DNA of 64,000 bases from an uncultured Kiritimatiellota bacterium (GTDB lineage: Bacteria; Verrucomicrobiota; Kiritimatiellia; RFP12; UBA1067), in the NCBI GenBank assembly GCA_934635225.1, contig CAKTYZ010000011.1:1-64000 (forward strand), given 5' to 3'. Position numbers and translations under genes: made by a program. Below the pieces are notes generated by a model that was not told the DNA's origin, ran no database searches, and saw nothing but the letters and a program-made list of their open reading frames with translations. How positions within the stretch are numbered: position 1 is the stretch's first letter; each line of letters opens with the position of its first letter. This document shows positions 42,498 through 50,208 of the stretch, one piece after another.

Positions 42498-43367
42498 TTA
42501 TCGCGCGTCTGTCTTTCCAGGATAGAGATCGTAGGCGCGCTTGTACTTTTCCGGCGTCAAATCGGGCATAATCACGTTCGCGCCCGCCGCGATTCCCCGC
42601 TCTCGCCCGACGCCAGGGGCCAGCGCATCCAACGCCGTCGCCGCGACCATGTTCGCATTCGGGAAGCGGCGCCGCGTCTCGGCAATCATCCAGAGCGCCA
42701 GATCCAAACGTGCCGTGCGACACTCCGGACTCTCCTCCTTCACACCCATCGGCGTGTCCGGATGCGCGACAAACGGTCCCATGCCGATCATGTCGAGATT
42801 CATCTCGGCAAAGAAGTCGATATCCTTCAGGAGCTCTTCTTTCGTCTGCCCCGGAAGTCCGATCATCACACCCGACCCCGTCGTGTAGCCAAGCCTCTTC
42901 AGCGTGCGAATGCAGTCCACGCGACGGTCAAAGGAACATTCTGGCGGATGAATCGTCGCGTAACGCACGCGATTAGACGTCTCAATGCGCAAGAGATAGC
43001 GCAAGACACGCGCCCCCGCCGCCTCTTTCCAGCGGCGGTAAACCGCTTCGCTCTGTTCGCCAAGGGACAGTGTCACCTCCAGCCGGCGCGGCACATCCGC
43101 CGCGCACTCGACCTCAGGCAGACGCCGAAGAACAGTCTCGTAGAAGATCGTGTTCGCTTCGGACTCCAGTTCACCCGCCTGAAGCGCGATGGCCGGATAG
43201 CCGCGACGCAGAGCCTCGGCTGCGCAGGCGAGGACATCATCCACCGTCATGTGATAGCGCAACACCTTCGCGTTGCCTCGGCGGATTCCGCAATACAGGC
43301 AGTTCTTGGCACACTGGTTGGAAACTTCAATCAGCCCGCGCGGCAAGATTTTCTTTTCGGACATCAT
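42498..43367 (-). CDS. hydE: [FeFe]-hydrogenase maturase HydE-like radical SAM protein
   Basis: A 289-residue radical SAM enzyme. The C19-x3-C23-x2-C26 motif (CAKNCLYC) binds 4Fe-4S and SAM. The blocks GLIEVSNQCAKN, YCGIRRGN, LQAGELES, RYLLRIETSN, HPPECSFDRRVDCI, GSGVMIGLPGQT, GMGPFVAHPDTP and ALAPGVGRERGIAAGANVIMPDLTP match HydE, which makes the H-cluster dithiolate ligand with HydF and HydG. No hydF, hydG or hydrogenase is nearby, so it is an orphan in this window. BioB or PylB relatives are less likely. An AGGC-type site sits 6 nt after the ATPase gene. Confidence 0.88.
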   Translation of the reverse strand: MMSEKKILPRGLIEVSNQCAKNCLYCGIRRGNAKVLRYHMTVDDVLACAAEALRRGYPAIALQAGELESEANTIFYETVLRRLPEVECAADVPRRLEVTLSLGEQSEAVYRRWKEAAGARVLRYLLRIETSNRVRYATIHPPECSFDRRVDCIRTLKRLGYTTGSGVMIGLPGQTKEELLKDIDFFAEMNLDMIGMGPFVAHPDTPMGVKEESPECRTARLDLALWMIAETRRRFPNANMVAATALDALAPGVGRERGIAAGANVIMPDLTPEKYKRAYDLYPGKTDAR

Positions 43368-43373
43368 GTCGCC

Positions 43374-44066
43374 TCAACGCCGATCATCCTTGACGAGGCG
43401 CCCGTCCTTCATGACGAGATGGCGCGTCGCATACGTCGCAATATCGTCTTCGTGCGTGACCATGATGATCGTAATGCCCTCTTTCGACAGTTCCGTGAAC
43501 AGCTGCATGATCTCAACAGAACTCTTTGTGTCAAGGTTCCCCGTCGGCTCGTCGGCAAAGAGGACGGGCGGTGCGTTCATGAGCGCACGGGCAATCGCGA
43601 CACGCTGCTGCTGACCGCCCGAAAGCTGGGCGGGTGTGTGTCCGACGCGCTCCCCCAAACCGACGCGCTCGAGAAGCGACAGCGCGTGGCGGCGTCGCTC
43701 GGCACGGGAGAGCCGCCCCATGTAGAGGTCAGGCAACTCAACCTGCTCCAACGCACTCGTGCGCGGCAGAAGATTGAAACTCTGAAAGACGAAGCCCAGT
43801 TTCTGGTTGCGGATGATCGCCAGTTCCTTTCGGCTTCGCCGGGCGACTTCGATTCCGTCCAACAGATAAGAACCCGAGGTCGGCGTGTCCAAACAACCGA
43901 GAATGTTGAGCATCGTCGACTTGCCCGAACCGGACGCGCCCATAATCGCCACAAACTCACCGTTGTCAATCGACACGGACACGCCATCAAGCGCATGCAC
44001 CGGCTCGTCACCAACCGCATACGTCTTCCGAAGGTCTCTGACCTCAATCAGATGAGAAAACTCCAT
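43374..44066 (-). CDS. MacB/LolD-type ABC transporter ATP-binding protein
   Basis: A 230-residue ATPase of the MacB/LolD subfamily. Walker A is GASGSGKST (43-51). The Q-loop is in VFQSFNLLPRTSALEQVELP, typical of the group. The signature is LSGGQQQRVAIARAL, and Walker B is DEPTGNLDTKSS. The partner permease, usually adjacent, is absent: potD lies upstream and hydE downstream. It may serve a permease encoded elsewhere. Confidence 0.9.
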   Translation of the reverse strand: MEFSHLIEVRDLRKTYAVGDEPVHALDGVSVSIDNGEFVAIMGASGSGKSTMLNILGCLDTPTSGSYLLDGIEVARRSRKELAIIRNQKLGFVFQSFNLLPRTSALEQVELPDLYMGRLSRAERRRHALSLLERVGLGERVGHTPAQLSGGQQQRVAIARALMNAPPVLFADEPTGNLDTKSSVEIMQLFTELSKEGITIIMVTHEDDIATYATRHLVMKDGRLVKDDRR

Positions 44067-44092
44067 CCCCCGCTGTGCTCCAGCCCACGCGC

Positions 44093-45253
44093 TCAGCGCG
44101 CGTCTGTCGCCTTGATCCTGTCCCAGGCCTTGTTGTAGAGTTCCTGCACCTCGGGCTTCTCGTCAAAGCCCTTGATAACCTGCCCGCGCACAATCGTCTT
44201 GGAGTCAAGGATGATGAGCGCACGATAATCAGGATCGAGCAGGTCAATGCCTGGCTTGACGGGACTCGGTCCACAGATGAAGTCCATATTGACCTTCGCG
44301 ACCTCGCCGTCATAGACATAGTTGATGAAAGCGTAGGCCAAGTCAAGGCGCGGCGCGTTCTTCGCGACGACCATCTCATCAAAGGCAATCGAAAAGCCCT
44401 CCTTCGGCAATGCGAAGCCGATGTCCTCGCGCGGCGAAAGCCCCTCTTCTTCGTCACCGACGATGACCTGCGTCGCATCGGTCGAATATCCATGTCCCAG
44501 CCACGAAGAGCCGTTGGCGACCTCCGTCTTGTAACTCTCTCCGTCGAATTTGCGCGAGTTGACTTTCCACTTCAAGACCTGCTCGACGGCCGCGTCAATC
44601 TCCTTCGGGTTCGTCGAATTGACAGAATGCCCGTTAAACATAAGTCCCGCGCCGATAACCTCGCGGATGTCGTCCAAGAAGGTGATGCGGCTCTTGAGCG
44701 CCGGATTGCCGAGAATCGTCCAACTCGCGACATCTGCACTCGCCGGGATCTTGTCCTTTTGATACATGAAGCCCGTGTATGTGACGGCATACGGCACGTT
44801 ATAGGTAAAGTCAGCGTCGATGATCTGCATGGCAAAGGACTTGTCGAAGTTCTTGCGGACATTCGGAATCCGCGCATGGTCCAGCTTCTCAATGAGACCG
44901 TCCTTCGCCATCTGCGCAACCTGATAGGAACTCGGCATCATGATGTCATAGCCTGTACCTCCCGCCTTGAGCTTGGCATACATCGCCTCGTTCGAGTCAA
45001 ACGTATCGACGATAATCCGAACGCCCAACGCTTTTTCGAAACTCGCAAGGACATCTGGCGCAATGTAGTCGCACCATGTGTAGATGTGAAGTTCGCCCCT
45101 CTCGCCCCCAGACGGCGGCACATAGCCACTCGCCTCAGCCGCCGCACGGGCTTGCGCGGAAAGGTCCACGCCTGTGTCTTTAACGGACTGCGAACATCCG
45201 GAGAAAAATGCGACTGCCGTCCATGCGACAGTTGCGAACTTAAGATTGAACAT
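44093..45253 (-). CDS. potD: Spermidine/putrescine-binding lipoprotein (PotD-like)
   Basis: A 386-residue substrate-binding protein of the PotD/PotF type, lipid-anchored by a signal peptide ending FFSGC (Cys20). The mature part shows LHIYTWCDYIAPDVLASFEKALG, VIVDTFDSNEAMYAKLKAGG-like, YDIMMPSSYQVAQM, NVPYAVTYTGFMY and FINYVYDGEVAKVNMDFI. It should bind polyamines for an ABC importer, but potA, potB and potC are not seen; the downstream ATPase is MacB-like, not PotA-like. Promoter TGGTATAAT with a 60-nt leader and AAGGAATAG before the ATG. Confidence 0.88.
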   Translation of the reverse strand: MFNLKFATVAWTAVAFFSGCSQSVKDTGVDLSAQARAAAEASGYVPPSGGERGELHIYTWCDYIAPDVLASFEKALGVRIIVDTFDSNEAMYAKLKAGGTGYDIMMPSSYQVAQMAKDGLIEKLDHARIPNVRKNFDKSFAMQIIDADFTYNVPYAVTYTGFMYQKDKIPASADVASWTILGNPALKSRITFLDDIREVIGAGLMFNGHSVNSTNPKEIDAAVEQVLKWKVNSRKFDGESYKTEVANGSSWLGHGYSTDATQVIVGDEEEGLSPREDIGFALPKEGFSIAFDEMVVAKNAPRLDLAYAFINYVYDGEVAKVNMDFICGPSPVKPGIDLLDPDYRALIILDSKTIVRGQVIKGFDEKPEVQELYNKAWDRIKATDAR

Positions 45254-45314
45254 CGTTTTTCTATTCCTTCATGTTGTCGGTTGTCTACTTCGGCATTCCA
45301 CCCAAACAATGCGC

Positions 45315-45323
45315 ATTATACCA
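45315..45323 (-). promoter_or_regulatory. Extended -10 promoter of potD
   Basis: Minus-strand TGGTATAAT with a T-rich upstream stretch, about 60 nt before the potD ATG. Probably also drives the ATPase, hydE and parC-like genes that follow closely. Confidence 0.55.
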
Positions 45324-45376
45324 AAAAATGCGGACGAGAAACGTGCCAGAACGCCGCGGCATTCACCAACGTCCCG

Positions 45377-46114
45377 TCAGGCAAGACAATCAAGATGAGC
45401 CTTGACTGCCGAAAGTCCGTAAATCGCCGCCGTCTCAGCACGCAAGATGGTGGTCCCGAAGCTAACGGGTCGCGCAATTTCCAAAAGCGTCGCAAGTTCT
45501 TGCGGCGTGAAATCACCCTCTGGACCAACATAAACCGCGAAGTCGTGCCCCATGCCGATATCCGCCAACACTTCGCCAATCGGACGCGGCGGAGGCGTCA
45601 TGAGCGCACCAACCAGGCATTCGGTCGTGCGGACAAGCTCCAAAGACTCGGCGAAAGTGATGGGCGCGAGAACTTCAGGCAGCCATTTCGCATCAGACTG
45701 CCGCGCCGCATCCTCAGCGATGCGACGCCAACGATCCAGCTTGGACGCGCGCTCGTTCGACGGAATGCGTACAATCGTTCGGTCGCTAATCACAGGAATC
45801 AGACGTGTCAGTCCCAGCTCGGTCGCCTTTTCAATCGTCCAGTCCCATCGCGAACCCTTCGTCACGCAGGCGAACAGCGTCAAGGAGACGGACGGATGTG
45901 CCAACATCTGCAAATCCGTGACGGGGACGAGTCCCCCGTTGCCGTTCGCGGCCCCACGATGGAACGAGAAGACCCGCCAACAACCCTTTCCGTCGAAAAG
46001 CTCGACCGATTCACCCTCTTTTGGACGCAAGACCCGCAAATGGTTCTGCGCTTCCTTTGAAAGAGATGGCGCATTAGATTGCAGCTGTTCAGTCTCGACA
46101 AGCAACCGATGCAT
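45377..46114 (-). CDS. rsmE: 16S rRNA m3U1498 methyltransferase
   Basis: A 245-residue SPOUT-class methyltransferase. The N-terminal PUA-like part is LSKEAQNHLRVLRPKEGESVELFDG. SPOUT motifs are TKGSRWDWTIEKATELGLTRLIPV (split), RWRRIAEDAARQSDAKWLPE, YVGPEGDFTPQELATL and ILRAETAAIYGLSAVK. It methylates U1498 of 16S rRNA in the 30S subunit. It is encoded 26 nt after the Minf_1886 gene and likely co-transcribed with it. Confidence 0.95.
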   Translation of the reverse strand: MHRLLVETEQLQSNAPSLSKEAQNHLRVLRPKEGESVELFDGKGCWRVFSFHRGAANGNGGLVPVTDLQMLAHPSVSLTLFACVTKGSRWDWTIEKATELGLTRLIPVISDRTIVRIPSNERASKLDRWRRIAEDAARQSDAKWLPEVLAPITFAESLELVRTTECLVGALMTPPPRPIGEVLADIGMGHDFAVYVGPEGDFTPQELATLLEIARPVSFGTTILRAETAAIYGLSAVKAHLDCLA

Positions 46115-46140
46115 CGATCAAAAACGGACAGCCGTCCTTT

Positions 46141-46503
46141 TCAAATTTGATAGGGAGAGCGGAAAGTTTCCTTGAAGTCATACCCCCCCACAAACACGTC
46201 AGGAGTGTCCCCTTCGTCACGCCTGATGCGATGGGCTTCTGCCAGATTGAACATCATCTCTCCGATGTCTTCCGTGCAAGAGAGGCCCCATTCCGTGAGA
46301 ACGGTGTAGGTCAGCGGCCCATACTGATCCAGTGCTCGTTCCTTGAATTCGTCAAGGATCGCCTCGCCAGAGACGTGCGTCTCTTTCTCGCCGCACAGAA
46401 AGTTAACGACATCCATCAGGAGCGCATAAGCCCGTGCGTCATACCGCTTGTCCTTCGCCAAGATATCCGCGAAATCATCCAAATTGAAGTCTATCTCTTC
46501 CAT
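46141..46503 (-). CDS. Minf_1886 family protein
   Basis: A 120-residue cytoplasmic protein matching the Minf_1886 family (known from Verrucomicrobia and Planctomycetes). Visible blocks are FADILAKDKRYDARAYALLMD, VSGEAILDEFKERALDQYGP, VLTEWGLSCTEDIGEMMFNL and a KETFRSPYQI end. Function is not known. It is a useful phylum marker. The promoter is leaderless, with TATAAT 8 nt before the ATG, and rsmE follows. Confidence 0.85.
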   Translation of the reverse strand: MEEIDFNLDDFADILAKDKRYDARAYALLMDVVNFLCGEKETHVSGEAILDEFKERALDQYGPLTYTVLTEWGLSCTEDIGEMMFNLAEAHRIRRDEGDTPDVFVGGYDFKETFRSPYQI

Positions 46504-46511
46504 GGACGGAC

Positions 46512-46520
46512 ATTATACCA
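46512..46520 (-). promoter_or_regulatory. Leaderless promoter of the Minf_1886-rsmE unit
   Basis: Minus-strand TGGTATAAT whose -10 ends 8 nt before the start codon, so no leader with a ribosome site exists. Confidence 0.65.
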
Positions 46521-46521
46521 T

Positions 46522-46559
46522 AACGCGGCTGTCGTTGGGGCGGAGGAAGAAGCCGCGTT
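46522..46559. terminator. Inverted repeat between oppF-like and Minf_1886 genes
   Basis: A perfect 9-bp inverted repeat, AACGCGGCT (46522-46530) and AGCCGCGTT (46551-46559), with a 20-nt loop. A T-rich stretch follows on the plus strand only. It could end transcription of the oppF-like gene or be an upstream site of the Minf_1886 promoter, since it abuts the -10. Both are inference. Confidence 0.35.
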
Positions 46560-46585
46560 TCGGATTCTTTTAGTTTCCGATTTAT

Positions 46586-47326
46586 TCAATGCGCGGCAAT
46601 CCGTGGCACGGAAGCGATAAGCGCACGCGTATAGGAGTCGTTTGGCGCACGCAAGACCGCGTCAGCCGTGCCTTCCTCGACAACTCTGCCATGGTGCATC
46701 ACGAGAATGCGGTCCGCAATGTGGCGGACAACGCCCAAATCGTGTGTGATAAAGAGGAGAGAAAGCGAGAGACGGCACTTCAGGTCGGCAAGAAGGTCCA
46801 GCACGGTCGCACGGATGGAGATGTCCAGAGCGCTCACGGCCTCATCACAGACAAGAAGATCCGGACGTGCAGCCAAGGCACGGGCAATGCAGATGCGTTG
46901 ACGCTGGCCGCCCGAAAACTCGTGCGGATAGCGGTCGAGCGCGGACGCATCCAATCCGACCAGTTCCAGAAGTTCCTGTGCCGCGAAGGCGTTCGGACGA
47001 TTCAGCCGCAAGACCTCTTCAATCGTCGCGCGCGTCGTTAGCCGCGGATTGAGAGAACCCAATGGATCCTGAAAGACCATTGAGACGCGTCCATCCAAGG
47101 AAAACTCGCCATTCGTAGGCTTCTGCAATCCGGCGATAACGCGCGCAATCGTTGTCTTTCCGCTGCCAGATTCACCGACAACGCCCAGCGTCTCGCCGCG
47201 CCTCAGACTGAATGACACGCCGTCCACAGCCCTTATGTAGCCGACCGTACGGGCGAAGACACCTTTCTTCACCGGGAACCACACGCGCAGATTCCGGACA
47301 TTAAGGATGTCAGCCTCGGTAACCAT
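46586..47326 (-). CDS. Oligopeptide-type ABC transporter ATP-binding protein (OppF/DppF-like)
   Basis: A 246-residue ATPase. Walker A is GESGSGKTTIARV. The OppF-type Q-loop is VFQDPLGSLNPRLTTRATIEE. The signature is FSGGQRQRICIARALA, Walker B is CDEAVSALDISIRATVL, and the His switch is in FITHDLGVV. The C-terminus is the dipeptide-type tail (HHGRVVEEGTADAVLRAPNDSYTRAL). Start at 47326 overlaps nadB by 17 nt. The remaining Opp genes are absent here. Confidence 0.88.
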   Translation of the reverse strand: MVTEADILNVRNLRVWFPVKKGVFARTVGYIRAVDGVSFSLRRGETLGVVGESGSGKTTIARVIAGLQKPTNGEFSLDGRVSMVFQDPLGSLNPRLTTRATIEEVLRLNRPNAFAAQELLELVGLDASALDRYPHEFSGGQRQRICIARALAARPDLLVCDEAVSALDISIRATVLDLLADLKCRLSLSLLFITHDLGVVRHIADRILVMHHGRVVEEGTADAVLRAPNDSYTRALIASVPRIAAH

Positions 47327-48896
47327 CGAGAACCGTCTGCTTCGGGTGCTTGGACTGGCGCGGATAATCGAGCGTAAAGTGAAGACCGCGCGATTCATGG
47401 CGCTTTTGCGCACTCTTCACAATCAGTTCGGCACAGACCGCGAGATTGCGGAGTTCCAGCGTGTCCGGCGTCACGAGATAGCGGAAATAGTAGTCATGAA
47501 TCTCTCGGCGAAGCGTGCGCAGACGATGCGCCGCACGTGCCAAGCGCTTGTTCGTGCGAACAATGCCCACATAATCCCACATAAGGCGGCGAATCTCGTC
47601 CCACATGTGAGAAACAAGGACGGCCTCATCCGGCGGGACCGCACTTCCAATCTTCCAGTCTGGCATCAAGGGGCGCGTCGGCTTCTCGGGATGCGGCCCC
47701 AGACGTGCCGCCGTCAGACGCGCACAGACTAGCGCCTCCATCAGCGAGTTAGACGCAAGACGATTCGCACCATGAAGTCCTGTGCAGGCGCATTCGCCGA
47801 CGGCTGAGAGCCCGCGAATCGACGTACGCCCATCTGTCGTTGCCTGAATGCCGCCGCAAGTGTAGTGTGCAGCCGGGACGATGGGAATGAGATCTTTCGC
47901 CATGTCGATGCCGAATGAGAGGCATTTCGCGTAGATGTTCGGAAAGCGTGTCTTCAGATATGCCTCGCCTTTTTTGCGAATATCGAGGAACATGCAGTCG
48001 TCGCCCGTGCGCTTCATTTCAGAGTCAATCGAACGCGCTACAATGTCACGTGGCGCCAGTGAACCTCGCGGATCGTACTTCTTCATGAACTCCTTGCCGT
48101 GCTTGTTGACCAGCACCGCGCCCTCGCCGCGCACGGCCTCGGAGATGAGGAAACGCTTCGCCTGCGGATGGTAGAGGCATGTCGGATGGAACTGGATGAA
48201 CTCCATGTTCTCGACCTTCGCCCCCGCACGCCAGGCCAACGCAATGCCATCACCCGTCGCCGTGTCAGGATTGCAGGTGTAAAGATAGACCTTTCCGCAT
48301 CCACCCGTCGCGAGAATCGTGTTCGGCGCACGAATCGCGTAGATATCGCCAGAAACCTTGTCCATTACATATGCACCCACGCATCGTTTCTCGCCCTTCA
48401 GCCCGATGCGGCTCGATAGGATGAGGTCGATGACAATAGTTTGCTCACGAATCGTTATCGACTTCTCGCGTTTCACGCGGCGAATCATCGCAGCCTCGCA
48501 CTTCTCGCCCGTAATGTCCCCGGCGTGGAAGATGCGCCGCGCACTGTGCCCGCCCTCACGCGTCAGGTCCCACGAACCGTCCTCCTTTTTAGCAAAACGG
48601 ACGCCGCAATCAATGAGATCCTGAATGCCGGCCGGCGCGTTCTCGCAAATCTCATGCACAACCTCGCTCTTGCCGAGCCATGCCCCCGCAATCATCGTAT
48701 CACGCGCATGCTTGTCAAAGGAGTCCGCAGGATCCATCACACAACAGATGCCGCCCTGCGCGAAGTTCGAATTGCAGTCCTGAAGCCGAGCCTTCGTCGC
48801 AACGACGACTTTCCCATACGCCGCCAGATGAAGCGCACTCATCAGGCCCGCCATCCCGGACCCGACAACGAGGTAATCACAATCGACTATTTTCAT
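47310..48896 (-). CDS. nadB: L-aspartate oxidase
   Basis: A 528-residue FAD enzyme that oxidises L-aspartate to iminoaspartate, the first step of de novo NAD synthesis with NadA. The FAD motif is GSGMAGLMSALHLA. NFAQGGICC, HSARRIFHAGDITG, GEGAVLVNKHG, YTCGGI and GLHGANRLASNSLMEALV match the family. The C-terminal helical domain is present. nadA and nadC are not in the window. Start: the ATG at 48896 lies 9 nt after TATAAT, implying a leaderless mRNA; a longer frame to 48974 would include the promoter itself. Confidence 0.94.
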   Translation of the reverse strand: MKIVDCDYLVVGSGMAGLMSALHLAAYGKVVVATKARLQDCNSNFAQGGICCVMDPADSFDKHARDTMIAGAWLGKSEVVHEICENAPAGIQDLIDCGVRFAKKEDGSWDLTREGGHSARRIFHAGDITGEKCEAAMIRRVKREKSITIREQTIVIDLILSSRIGLKGEKRCVGAYVMDKVSGDIYAIRAPNTILATGGCGKVYLYTCNPDTATGDGIALAWRAGAKVENMEFIQFHPTCLYHPQAKRFLISEAVRGEGAVLVNKHGKEFMKKYDPRGSLAPRDIVARSIDSEMKRTGDDCMFLDIRKKGEAYLKTRFPNIYAKCLSFGIDMAKDLIPIVPAAHYTCGGIQATTDGRTSIRGLSAVGECACTGLHGANRLASNSLMEALVCARLTAARLGPHPEKPTRPLMPDWKIGSAVPPDEAVLVSHMWDEIRRLMWDYVGIVRTNKRLARAAHRLRTLRREIHDYYFRYLVTPDTLELRNLAVCAELIVKSAQKRHESRGLHFTLDYPRQSKHPKQTVLDGYRG

Positions 48897-48905
48897 TTCG
48901 CGGAT

Positions 48906-48914
48906 ATTATAGCA
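48906..48914 (-). promoter_or_regulatory. Leaderless promoter of nadB
   Basis: Minus-strand TGCTATAAT; its end lies 9 nt before the nadB ATG, so transcription would begin near the start codon. Confidence 0.6.
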
Positions 48915-48997
48915 TAATCTTCCGCTCTCGCGACACCGCATCGGCGACAGGGCCGAATGAGGAAACGGCGACATCTTAAAGGGTTTTCAGCGACTTT

Positions 48998-50041
48998 TTA
49001 GTCTGAAAGGACTTCACATCCCGTTTCAGTAATGAGAATCAGGTCTTCAATTCGGACGCCCAATAGCCCCTCCAGATAAATGCCTGGCTCAATCGTGACG
49101 CACATGCCTGGCTTCAGGACGACCGTGCTTTTCGGCGAAATCGTAGGCGATTCATGAATCTCGTAACCAACACCATGCCCCAGAGAATGCCCGAAATAAC
49201 GCCCAAAGCCGCCCTTCTTGATGATACTTCGCGCGATTCGGTCCAATTCCTTACCCGTCATGCCCGGCTTTGCCGCCGCAATCGCCGCACGATTCGCCTT
49301 CTTCACAAGCGCATAGGCCTGACGATAACGCAGTGAAGTCTTATGTGTGTCAGTTACAAGATTCCGGGTAAGGTCACTGCAGACGCCTCCAAATCGAACG
49401 CCCATGTCAACCAACACGGGATCGCGACCGTTCCAGACCGTTTCGTCCGGTTCGTGATGACATTCCGCAGCATTCGGGCCGATGCAGACAATCGTCGTAA
49501 AAGCCTCTCCTTCGCCCTTCTCTATCATCAACTTCTGAATGAGCCGTGCCATGTCACGCTCTGTCATGCCAGGCTTGAAACGCGAGGATGCGGCACGCCA
49601 GATCTGACAGACAAGCCGTTCTGCCGCACGAACCTTCGCGATTTCTTCGGGCGTCTTCACGGCGCGAATCGCCAGCAAATCCGACGCAAGATCGACGAAT
49701 GTCGCGCCGCGCGACGCAAGTTCCCGCAACTTCAGGAACTGCGCGTGGGGAATCGACGACTCATAGCCAATGCGTCGCCCGACAAGCTTCAAACGACGAA
49801 GGTCTCGGCACTTTAGTTCGGGTGTGACGCGATGCACCATCGGGACATAGCGGAAATCCGTGTAAAGCGCGACGGCAAGGCGCGGCAGGCGGGGCGCACC
49901 CCTTGTCCGCGTAATTTTCGCAAGAAGCACCGCGTTGTCGCAGTTCACGCCCGTCAGGGCACGAATGTTTGCCTGTCCGCAGACCAGAATGGCGTCCAGT
50001 TTATGCCGAATCGCCAATGTTTTCAACTCTTCAGTTCTCAT
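48998..50041 (-). CDS. M24-family Xaa-Pro aminopeptidase
   Basis: A 347-residue metallopeptidase of the PepP/PepQ type, removing N-terminal residues before proline. An N-terminal creatinase-like domain (about 1-120, AILVCGQANIRALTGVN) precedes the pita-bread domain: HHEPDETVW, LVDMGVRFGGVCSDLTR, GHSLGHGVGYEIHESPTI and VTIEPGIYLEGLLGVRIEDL, which supply the Asp/Asp/His/Glu/Glu ligands of the dinuclear site. nadB lies downstream, 101 nt away. Confidence 0.92.
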   Translation of the reverse strand: MRTEELKTLAIRHKLDAILVCGQANIRALTGVNCDNAVLLAKITRTRGAPRLPRLAVALYTDFRYVPMVHRVTPELKCRDLRRLKLVGRRIGYESSIPHAQFLKLRELASRGATFVDLASDLLAIRAVKTPEEIAKVRAAERLVCQIWRAASSRFKPGMTERDMARLIQKLMIEKGEGEAFTTIVCIGPNAAECHHEPDETVWNGRDPVLVDMGVRFGGVCSDLTRNLVTDTHKTSLRYRQAYALVKKANRAAIAAAKPGMTGKELDRIARSIIKKGGFGRYFGHSLGHGVGYEIHESPTISPKSTVVLKPGMCVTIEPGIYLEGLLGVRIEDLILITETGCEVLSD

Positions 50042-50208
50042 TGTTTTTAGCAGATTGCAGATGTCTTTGACATGTCAAGGGACCTTTGAGACACGCGCAA
50101 ATCCTTTGATATGGCCATGAGATCCAACATTGCATTTACCCTCTATTGTCATATTGTTAGCGAATGTAATCGACCGTTTGCCTCGTTTCGGCAGTACGAA
50201 TCCGTGAC
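50042..50208. other. Intergenic region between pepP-like and TonB receptor genes
   Basis: 167 nt, AT-richer than the surroundings. No gene is visible. It should hold the pepP promoter and the end of the TonB receptor mRNA; no clear terminator hairpin was found. Confidence 0.35.

Noticed and set aside
42453..46060. Long plus-strand frames opposite hydE, ABC ATPase and potD
   Set aside because: Composition is typical of antisense reading in a GC-rich genome. The minus-strand proteins carry catalytic motifs.
46504..46585. Small gene on the plus strand
   Set aside because: No plausible start or protein; it contains a promoter and a hairpin only.
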